Positions 51,090-64,000 of a stretch of 64,000 bases of DNA are shown here, one piece after another. Source of the stretch: Mangifera indica (taxonomy: Eukaryota > Streptophyta > Magnoliopsida > Sapindales > Anacardiaceae); contig NC_058152.1 of assembly GCF_011075055.1 (NCBI RefSeq), positions 11,275,228 to 11,339,227 on the forward strand, in the 5' to 3' direction. Made by a program: the position numbers and the translations under genes. The notes under the pieces are model-generated. The model saw nothing but the letters and a program-made list of their open reading frames with translations, did not search any database and had not been told where the DNA came from. Position 1 is the stretch's first letter. Every line of letters starts with the position of its first letter.

Positions 51090-52564
51090 TCAATGGATAC
51101 ATGGCTCCAGGATACCTCTTGCATGGAAAATTCTCAGTCAAGTTTGATGTTTTCAGCTTTGGTGTGCTGGTCCTGGAAATCATCAGTGGTCAAAAGAGTA
51201 GTTCCTTCCGTAACAAAGACCAAACACAAGATCAATTAACCTATGTTAGTAAACATAAGTATAATTAAAACATTAACACGAATTAACTAAGTTGCCACAA
51301 ACAATTAACCATAATGAAAATGAAATTAATTTCCACTTGACTTTGTCAATCTTGCTTATTACGCCACTTCACCATCATATTTACACAAGTTTCATTCCAA
51401 CCTCCGCCCTCCAAGACAATAGTCAACAATGGTTCCTACAAAAGATGTAAATTTTCTTGCATGCCAAACAACCTTCTTGCCCAATTCATATCTACCTATA
51501 AATTGGGTTCATACATAATTATGGAATTGTCAAAGGCCCTTAAGGGTCATTTGGTTTCAAAGATTTAAAAATTACCTTGGTAATATATCTTTTATTACTT
51601 ATACTACCTTATTTGGTTTGTTAGTAATTTATGATAATTTTCTATTACTAATGTTGATGTGACAGATAATATAAGTGGTAATTTGATTACCACTCTCACC
51701 ATAAATATTAAAATATTACCAAGGTAATATTGATTTTATTATAATTATATTATTATTTATTAATTTTTTGAGACAAAAAATTGATATTTAATTAATGTAA
51801 CAAATAATATAAAAAATATTTTAAAATAATTATATTCAAAGATATTTAAGTAAAATAATTTATTAGTATTATTTTATTACCTTTAACCAAACATAATAAC
51901 AATTTATACCTATCAAATTTTATTATAATAATCATTTATACCTAATAATCTTTTAAATAATTTATCTTTAAGGTAATCTTTCTATTTTAATAATAAAATA
52001 TTACTCAAACCAAACATCTTTTTAATCATTTATAAGTTAACATTTTAAATAAAATGGGTTTATATATTAAAGAAATCTGGAAAATTGATTGACCAAAGAC
52101 CAATAAAATGGAGTCTTCCTTAAAAAATATTATTTAATAATTAATCAATCAGAAATTACAACCGTGCAAGGGCCACATAAAGAAATTACAATTGCCAAGA
52201 TGTTCCTTTTTACGGGTTAAACTGACTATCAATGTTTTTGACAGGCATGGAGAAATTGGAACGAGGGGACAGCTTTGAACATGATAGACCCTACTATGAG
52301 TTGGTTCAATCAGTGAAGAGATGAAATGTATTCACATTGGCTTCTTTTTGTGTTCAAGAAAATGTGTCAAATAGACCTACAATGGCTTCAGTTGTTCTCA
52401 TGCTCACTAGCTGCTCTTTATCTCTCCCTCTTCCATCGAAACCGGCATTTGTCGTGCAACCGGACTTGGAGATGGATGATTGGGAATCACCTATGCTGGA
52501 TCACAATCAAATTTATGTTCAATTTTCCTTCAATGAATTCAATTATCGAGCTAGAGCTCCTTAA
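51090..52564 (+). pseudogene. P7: decayed CRK-like kinase remnant (exons 6 and 7)
   Basis: Counterpart of P3, but exon 6 lacks the TAG ([20 protein letters not shown]), with APE changed to APG. Exon 7 (about 52243-52564) keeps AWRNWNEGTALNMIDPT, then a deletion shortens TLRVGS and the LLC frameshift follows; VQENVSNRPTMASVVLML and SFNEFNYRARAP remain in another frame. A Tourist-like MITE sits in the intron. Confidence 0.75.
51543..52021. mobile_element. Tourist-like MITE, copy of 17401-17875
   Basis: Flanked by TTA at 51540-51542 and 52022-52024; ends AGGGTCATTTGGTTT and, inward from the right, AAAGATGTTTGGTTTGAG. It is clearly more diverged from its counterpart than the neighbouring gene G is from C. 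Confidence 0.75.
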
Positions 52565-52628
52565 CATGTTTTGTACACATATATTAAACCATAAACAAGC
52601 CTTATTTGTGTTGTTGAATGTACTTGTT

Positions 52629-56294
<3,666 letters not shown>

Positions 56295-56309
56295 GATGCT
56301 TGATTTGCA

Positions 56310-56612
56310 GTTCTGATCATACAATGTCAATGGCAGGTAAATTAAGCCCCCCATCAACAAGCTTATAGCCCCAAATGGAAGACTATTAGGAGTTGACTTG
56401 ACTACCATGGTGAGCATTAATTCCCATCAAGCAAATGAATTTTCAAGAGAGAGTGTACAAAAAAGTTCTGATCATACACAATGTCAATGGCAGGTAAATA
56501 AGGCCCCCCATCAACAAGCTTATAGCCCCAAATGGAAGACTATTAGGAGTTGACTTGACTCCCATGGTGAGCATTAATTCCCATCAAGCAAATGAATTTT
56601 CAAGAGAGAGCG
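56310..56612. repeat. Tandem duplication of the gene H leader
   Basis: The segment from TTCTGATCATACAATGTCAA through TTTTCAAGAGAGAGTGTA is repeated immediately upstream (from about 56465 to 56612) with few differences, giving a second copy of the ATG-containing leader and its W-box pair. No other CRK locus here shows it. Confidence 0.75.
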
Positions 56613-57400
56613 TATAAATTTGACTTTTAAACTGAAAGTGTCCAAAGTTTGATTCCAAATGAACAGAGTTTATGTTGAACAATATACTAACGGATATTAA
56701 TGGTTGATGTATTATTATTTAGGTAATTTTAATTTAGAGATAAAGAATATAATTAAATCACATATGATAACACATCACCGTTGATACAGATTAGTAATCA
56801 TTTTATTATAATCTCTATCTGACCAAACTTTTCCACTTATGTATGTGATAATATTAGGAATATTTTAATATTTATTGTATAAACAATACATAATAACGAA
56901 TACAAACTAACAAACATATTATCATATTATAGAATAATTTCGAATTAACGGATGAAGTAATCAATTAAATTATCTAATCATAAAATAACACATTAATTAA
57001 TTAATTTGTACTCGTTAATATCTATTGTTTATACCCGTAATGTTATTAATATTCAACCAGAGGGTCAATTGACCCAATTAAAAATTTTTTAATTTAGTAT
57101 ATATTAAATATCAATATAACCCCTAAAACTTTTATTATCATTTTTATTGATTCCCATTATATATCTATTAAGTTTTATTATTAGGTGGGCCACTGAGTGT
57201 TACTCATAAATTGACCAAACCAGTCACTTTCCAACTGCTTTTGCTCTATTTCATTTTTGAATACGAAGTCTAGAAATCACGTGAAGGAATTTGTTTTCCA
57301 TACCTTCCAATTAGAAGACTTCGGCGTTTCGGAGTTGGAAAAGTCCAAGCGTCCATGAGGAGACAGAATTGAAACAATCTTCAAGTCAATATTGCCGTTA
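56613..57400. other. Upstream region of gene H, no gene seen
   Basis: Related to the E promoter side (32860-34010) but shorter. AT-rich, no gene. Confidence 0.4.
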
Positions 57401-57404
57401 ATTT

Positions 57405-58415
57405 TTTTATGTTGCATTATATATATTCTATGATATAATACGATATAAATAAAAAAATAATACATATTTTATAATATATCATATATTATAATATATATTA
57501 TATGATATGATACGATACATATTATCAATATAAATTAATACATTTGTTTAAAGAAATAATAACACGGTAGATGTGTATTTGAAAATTTTAAAAATTTCAG
57601 AAAGTGTTTATAATATTTTTTAAAATAATGAGTGGTGATTAGAAATTTTTTTTATTATTTTACTTATATTTAATTATTTTATTTTTTAAAAAACGTATTT
57701 TATTATATATAATACATATCTTACGATACGATACAACATATAAAAAATTATATGTATCCTAAGCTTAGTGTTGTATCATGTATCGAAAACTAAATTTATC
57801 ATATCGTGTATTATATCATATCGTATAATACTTTTTTTAAAAAATAATATAATAAAATATTAACAATTTATAATTGATATGTCATCATTTTAGAAAATAT
57901 CATAAATACCTCTAAAAATTTAAAATTTGTCACATACACTCTTACTACATCTTAATTTTCTTTAAAAAAATGTATTAATCCGTATCGGTAATATATATCA
58001 TATCATAAAATATATATCATATCATATAATACGTCAATATATCATATTAACTCGATATGTCTTTGGATACGTATTATTTTTCATCTATATTTTATCATAA
58101 CATGTATTTTAGGATACTGATAACCATGATTTTATAATATATCAAATTAGTGTTATATAATAAACATATGATATTATACGATATATATCATTGATATAAA
58201 TCAATATACATTTTTTAAAAAATAATGATACTATAAAGATGCATCTAAAAGTTTTAAATTTTTATAAGATATTTATGATATTTTTTAAAATGACAATGTG
58301 ACGATTATAATTTAGTTTATTTTATTTTATTAATATTCTTTGATTTTTATAAAAATGATATAAAATAATATGCAATATAAAAAAATTAAGTTTTTGATAT
58401 ATAATATAATCCACA
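57405..58415. repeat. AT-rich inverted-module repeat R6
   Basis: Sixth copy of the TATCATA/ATACGATA repeat, with all three modules. It lacks the hAT-like insertion found in R4 and so provides its empty site near 57500. Confidence 0.55.
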
Positions 58416-59545
58416 ATTTTACTAAAAAGTGAATATATTGTATTCCAGGCCAACAATATTATTTAAGTCCAACAAAAGGTTTCAACTTCAAGTGAAGTAA
58501 CCAGCCTTAGCAAGTAAAAATTTACATGCCAAGGAGAAGAAGATCGCCCAAATTCACTTCAAAACATCTGCAAAGATTCAGGATTACAGAGAAAATTAAA
58601 AATCAAGGAAAAGAGATAAGATCAGACTATGGAAGATGTTGATCATTCTCTGAAAGTGCTAACGAGTATTTTTTATTTATCTGAAAAATTACATCAGTAA
58701 AAAGTATATCGAATTATAAGGTACAATTTAATACAAAAAATGATTCGAATACTATGTTTTCAAGGTGTTTTGACTTAATACTCGAAAACCCGTCATGTCA
58801 TAGAATCGGGCTTAAATTATTGTCATAAATTTATTAGTAAAATATTAAATATAGAAAATTTAAACTCTATTATTATTTTTCTATTGATCAAACCACTTTA
58901 TCAAAAACAAAAACCATAATTAAATTTTAAATTTGAAATTCATCCAAAACCATAGAACAATAATATTTTAACTATATATTTTTTAGTTTTATCCAAAAAA
59001 TTAAAATAAATAAATTTATAATATAGTAATTCTAAAATTCATATTTTCACCCCTCCCGCACTAATATCTTAAATCTATAAAATAAAAATAAATAAATAAA
59101 TCTTGTGGTCTCTGTGACTACAGCAGCTGCATCATGAACAATAATAATATTCTTATTATTAATATTATTTTATTCTAGAAAAAAATATTTTGATAATTTT
59201 TTATTATTATTAAAGATATGAGTGGAAATATAAGAGATAATGTGATTATCTTTTTACCTTAGATATTATAAATCACCAAAGTAATTTTGATTTTATTATA
59301 ATTATATTTTTATTTATAAATTTTTTAAGACAAAAATATTCTTATTTTTAATTAATATAATAAGTAATAAAAAAATATTTTAAAATAACTATACCTAAAG
59401 GTATTTAAATAAAATAATATTTTAATATTTTTTATTACCTCTAACTGAATAAAATAATTATTTATATTTAATAATTTTCTAAGTAATATATTTTCAATAT
59501 AATATTTCACTTTTAGTAATAAAATATTACTCTAACCAAATGCAC
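58416..59545. other. Unit spacer with degenerate Tourist-like MITE
   Basis: 58440-59150 is the conserved spacer seen at 11130-11870. 59155-59545 is a shortened relative of the AT-rich MITE at 3030-3520. A short piece of the small-gene remnant (near 59100-59150) ends at the MITE. Confidence 0.4.
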
Positions 59546-59554
59546 ATGTATTCT

Positions 59555-60318
59555 ATGATCCAAGTTGTTCATCGCGATATGCAAGCTAGAAATATTCTTC
59601 TAAATGCTGACCTGGTTAAAAAAATTTCAGATTTTGGAATGGTGAAAATGCTCGAAATGGGTAAAACTCAAGGGGATACAAGTAGAGCTGTTGAGACCTT
59701 CTTGTGTATATAAAAATTAAAACTTAGACCTTGCTAAATAAAATTAATCTAATCCATCTATGGCCATTTTTCAGTGGATATATGGCTCCAGGGTACCTCA
59801 AGCATGGACAATTCTCAGTCAAGTCTGATGTTTTCGGCTGGTCTTGGAAATCATCAGTGGTCAAAAGAATAGTTCCTTTCATAACGAAGAGCAAGCACAA
59901 GATTTGTTAACCTACATAACTGAACATAAGTCTAAGCAAATCTCACCTTGCTTGAGTTGTTCAAAAGTAAAATCACAACAAACTGTATCCAAAGCGGACA
60001 ATCTTGATTGCGGGTCAGATTGTTAGACCAAGATGTTACAATTTTTTCTTATGGGTTCAACTGACTACCGATATTTCTGTCAGGCATGGAGAAATTAGAA
60101 CGAACAGACAGCCTTGAATCTGATAGACCCTACTTTGAGAGTTGGTTCAGGCAGTGAAGTGATGAGATGTAGTCACATTGGGTTGCTTTGTGTTCAAGAA
60201 AATGTCTCAAATAGACCTATATTGGCTTCAGTAGTTCTCACCTATGCTGGATCACAATCAAAATCGTGTTCAATTTTCCTTGAATGAGGCTTCAATTACT
60301 GAGCTAGAGGCTAGTTAA
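59555..60318 (+). pseudogene. P8: decayed CRK-like kinase remnant (exons 5-7)
   Basis: Pieces [57 protein letters not shown], then a deletion into [20 protein letters not shown]. Exon 7 has the TAG after AWRN, a second stop in the IHIG region, and an internal deletion joining the VVL region to PMLDHNQNRVQFSLNEAS. It ends about 80 bases from gene I. Confidence 0.78.
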
Positions 60319-60400
60319 CATGTCTTGTGCACACGAAATGTCTTGAGAACAAGCATTATTAAATCATAAACAAGCCTTATTTGTATTGAATGTACATGTT

Positions 60401-63400
60401 CTAACGAGGGTAGAGTTCAGTTATGGAAGCTTCAATTACAGATGAAGGCATGGATTTGCTTGAAGATTGAACTGCTGCCCCACCCAATTCGGAAGTACTC
60501 AGCCCTGTCCTGCTATGAACGCAGAATGCTGGGCGTTTCGGTAATGGCAGTGTTACAGAGAAACTGCTAAGCATGAGTAGTACAGCTGCTATCATAGGTC
60601 TGTCTGCTGGATCTTCCTGAATGCACAATAATGCGATATGGATGTATCGGGTGACTTCATTTCGATGATAAGATATGCCAAGAGTTTGATCTGTTAGCTC
60701 CAATGGAGTTCCATCCCTCCAAAGTCTCCAGGCCTGGAACAAAATCAGTTAATTCTCAAAACAAACAGACAAATTGAAGGAATCTGAGTTTGTAGCTTAC
60801 ATAGCTCAAGAGGTCCTCTGCATAATCTGATTGATAGAAAGAACTATTCTTTCTGCCGCTTATGATCTCTAGTATTAGAACTCTATAGCTGTATGCATCA
60901 GACTTGATTGAAAAATCTCCATTCAATGCATACTCTGGAGACATATAACCACTGAAAGGTAGCACCATTTATACATCAATTAGCATCCAAATAGCTAATG
61001 AGAATAACAGGGAGATTAGATTAATTTGAACATCCTGATTTAATAATTCAATCTTTTGTCAAAATACAAAGTCATAGACTATATAGTCAATATTTTATCA
61101 TCATCAATTGATATAAGATGTTTATACATACCTAACATTTAACTTTTTATAGTATATAGAGTGTGGATACATACCCAACATCTATTTCACCTCTTACAAC
61201 ACACATACCCAACCTAGAGCGGGTCTTGACATATTATCTTTAACATCTAGGGGTGTGGACACATACCTAGCATCTAAGGTCTTACAAGACTTAGCATACT
61301 AGTATCTGGGGTCTTACAGGACTTAACGTCCTCATTGAGTTTGCCCCACCATGATTCAAAAAGATACGCGGAATATCTTTTATATGATTTGTAAAATCTT
61401 AGTCCAATACATCAACTCACCGTCAAGATATTGTTTTATTTAACCTATAATTTATTATAGTTCCAAAGTGATGTAGGATGTTTGTACATACCCAACATTT
61501 CTCTTGCGTTTTATTGATGTGGAATTTATCTTAGAGTGTTACATTAATAAAGTATTTTAAGTTTGTTGTCAAATCTTACTGTGTGCAACCAATTCTGCTT
61601 GTATTCCCTTGACTTTGATCCACCCCACAAATCTTTGCCATGCCAAAATCTGCTATCTTTGGGTTCATATCCTCATCCAAGAGGACAATACTAGCTTTGA
61701 GGTCACGATGTATAATCCTAAGCCTGGAACCCTCATGAAGATATCGAAGTCCTCGAGCAATTCCTCCAATAATCTTGCATCTCGTTAACCAATCCAATTG
61801 CCCTTGTTTTTCAGGATCTGCACAAACATCCATCAAAATCATACAACCTCTCCAACTGTGAGGTGAGACGTTAAAATTCCTATTGGAACAATGATATAAG
61901 AACCAAATTTTGAGTAAACAAATAATGTATTATCTTATGATTAGATGTTATTTTACACTTATTTCAATCACTCAATTATATAATAACACATTGTATATTA
62001 AAAAATGGGTACTAATTTTATATTATAAAGTATGGAAGGAAAGGGTTCAAATAGACCTGGCCACGGTTCATGAACCGTCGGTTTCGGTTCGGAACTGCCA
62101 GTTCATGGTTCGAAAATATAAGGACTCTGAACCGAAACCGTAACAGAACGGTTCGTCCACGGTTCGAAACCGCCGGTTCCGGTTCATGGCCCCGGTTCGG
62201 AACCGATGGTTTCGGTTCGAAACCGATATTGAACAGTCAATTCTAATACATGATCTTGATTTAATTTTTAAATTATTAATTACAATAATTGAAAATTAAA
62301 ATAAAGGCTTGGACTTAATTACAATAAATAAAATTAATTATATAAATAAATTATATGATTAATTATAAAATATAATAAATAAATAATAAATAAAATTAAT
62401 TATAGAAATAAATTCTATAATTAATTATGAATTGTATAAAAAAATTAAAATTGAAATTGAAATTAATAAAAAATTAAGAAAGAATTTAATTAAATTTAAG
62501 AAAATTTGATTGAATTGAAAGATTGAGAGAGTATTAAGAGTTTAAAGAATGAGAATGAGAGTTTGAAGGATTGAGTGAGAGAGTAGAAAAATTGAAATTT
62601 GAGAGAATGAAATTTGGAGGAGTATATATAGGAAAAAACTTTTTCAAAAAAAATTAAAAATAGGGGGGCGAATTGAGATTCAGAGAAATTGCAGGGGACC
62701 AAGTCCCCTGCATTTTCTCTGAAAATTGTAGGGGATTGGTCCCCTGCAATTTTTCCTTTAAAAGGCAACGGTTCCTGCACAGGGAACCGTTGCCTTTTTA
62801 AATAAAATTTAAAAAAAAATCAAAAAAATTTCAAAAAAATTTCAAATTTTTTTCAGTTCAACACAGTAAACCGCCGGTTCATAAACCGGTGTGAACCGGC
62901 GGTTCCACGGTTCCAATTTATGTGAACCGAAACCGAACCGCAGAGCCACGGTTTCGGTTCCAGTTCAGTCCGGTTCCGGGTCTGTCGGTTCCGGTTCTGG
63001 GTTTATCCGGGCCGGTTTCGGTCCGGTTCACGGGCCAAACCGGCCCGTGGCCAGGTCTAGGTTCAAACCAAAAAGGAAGTAATCAAGGCTTTTGTTGGGC
63101 ATGAATTCATAGACAAGTATTGTCTCCCCTTCTTCAGCACAAAATCCGAGTAACCTCACTAAATTTCTGTGCTGAAGCTGGGCTACCAAGGCAACCTCAT
63201 TCCTGAATTCTTCTAAACCTTGACCTGAGCTTTCTGATAGCCTCTTTATGGCTACCATCTGTCCATTGTGCAGTGTACACTGAAGACATATACAACATAC
63301 CCATTGTGAAGCTACCCATACCAGTTTTGAGAAAAAGAAAGAAAAAAGGGAAATTTTCTTACCTTGTACACACTGCCAAATCCACCCTTACCAATCTTGT

Positions 63401-63812
63401 TTCCTTCAGAGAAATTGCATGTGGCAGCTATAATGGAATGCAAGTCTAATTGTAAAGATTCCACCACTGAAATTTCATTTCCACCTGAACATTAGATCAA
63501 TGAAAATCTAAATTAATTTTAATCAATATTTTCAAATGTAGACCGAATATTGCCCAAAAGAAGGGGTCAATCCAAGTCAACTGGCATTCAGATCGGGTAA
63601 CTGATGATCATACCAGGTTACTGTTTAAATCAATATTAAAAATAAAACCAGAGCTTTTGAGTTCTGTTATATAGTACCATTTCCCTCATTTGCAACTTGG
63701 TACTCTTTTCTTCTGAGGAGGCAGTAGCATGAAGCGGATAAAATTATTATGAAAACAAGGGCTGCAGGAACAGTAATTGTGATAATTGTCTCCAAGGAGA
63801 TCTTCCTATTTC
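60401..63812 (-). CDS. CRK gene I (exons 2-7): multiple kinase lesions
   Basis: Exons 63812-63678, 63484-63363, 63279-63069, 61817-61580, 60951-60801 and 60733-60401 have GT/AG borders and open frames; exon 1 should begin just beyond the window, as gene B's intron 1 predicts. It is a B-type CRK (tail [13 protein letters not shown]). Several invariant kinase positions are altered. HRDLKASI replaces HRDLKASN (the metal-binding Asn), GCTHGYM replaces VGTYGYM, and SDAYSYR replaces SDVYSYG (the Gly of that motif). VAIK, HRD and ADFG remain. This points to a pseudokinase or an early pseudogene. Intron 4 carries a 1008-base hAT-like element that starts close to the 5' splice site. Confidence 0.85.
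62052..63059. mobile_element. hAT-like non-autonomous element in intron 4 of gene I
   Basis: 1008 bases flanked by perfect 8-bp duplications GGTTCAAA (62044-62051 and 63060-63067). Terminal inverted repeats are a perfect 15 bases, TAGACCTGGCCACGG. Subterminal regions are full of CGGTTCGG/CCGAACCG words; the core is AT-rich and includes a hairpin of GCAGGGGACCAAGTCCCCTGC type. There is no transposase frame. All paralogues show the unoccupied sequence GGGTTCAAACC at this spot (for example 6113-6123). The splice donor is kept, with the element starting about 8 bases into the intron. Confidence 0.88.
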
Positions 63813-64000
63813 CTGCACACAGAGGACATTAGACACAATATACTTAGCTATAATGATATGCTTCAGCAGAAAAGTTAGAATAAGCGGATCATATTCAATA
63901 GGATACACGAAGAAATTCTGATACCATTTGTAATGATCAAATAAATTGACCCACTATTGTCCATCTGGGATGCTTATTTATACCCAACATATCTTTGGTG
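63813..64000 (-). other. Intron 1 of gene I, truncated by window
   Basis: Matches gene B intron 1 (6870-7060) closely. Exon 1 should start about 60 bases beyond the right edge. Confidence 0.6.

Noticed and set aside
62891..63104. Two overlapping plus frames inside the gene I intron 4 insertion
   Set aside because: They are translations of the CGGTTCGG-rich arm of a non-autonomous hAT-like element and show no transposase motifs.

Overview
This is nuclear DNA from a flowering plant, most likely a dicot. It is AT-rich, its genes have introns with GT/AG borders, and it carries plant-type non-autonomous DNA transposons. I cannot name the species. The window holds one tandem cluster of cysteine-rich receptor-like kinase (CRK, DUF26 or Gnk2-type) genes. 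All nine recognisable CRK loci (A to I) lie on the minus strand. Each complete locus has the same seven exons: exon 1 encodes a signal peptide and two DUF26 domains, exon 2 the membrane span, and exons 3 to 7 a Ser/Thr kinase. Internal exon lengths (135, 122, 211, 238 and 151 bases) are identical in every copy, which supports the hand-built models.

Layout: A (1-727, exon 1 only), B (4467-7957, intact), C (12557-16114, nonsense codon, damaged), D (18486-22111, intact), E (29084-32705, open but with an altered APE motif), F (38565-42056, intact, near-copy of B), G (46700-50257, near-copy of C with the same stop), H (52629-56294, intact) and I (60401 to the right edge, exon 1 outside, several kinase lesions and a transposon in intron 4). 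B and C on one side and F and G on the other form a very similar segmental duplication with a spacing of about 34.1 kb. D, E and H form a second subtype.

On the plus strand, just before the 3' end of every CRK from B to I, lies a decayed kinase remnant (P1 to P8) of a different CRK-like subfamily, arranged tail to tail with the minus-strand gene. The ancestral tandem unit therefore looks like a convergent gene pair in which the plus-strand member died in every copy. The long spacers hold an AT-rich repeat with inverted modules (six copies), Tourist-like and hAT-like MITEs with clear target duplications and natural empty sites, an unclassified 925-base insertion, and remnants of a small unidentified reading frame.

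Intact products would be plasma-membrane receptors with an extracellular Cys-rich region and a cytoplasmic kinase, a family linked to pathogen, oxidative-stress and hormone responses. The main interest is evolutionary: repeated duplication, loss of catalytic residues in some copies, and well-dated insertions. I found no convincing sign of a wholly new biological system.
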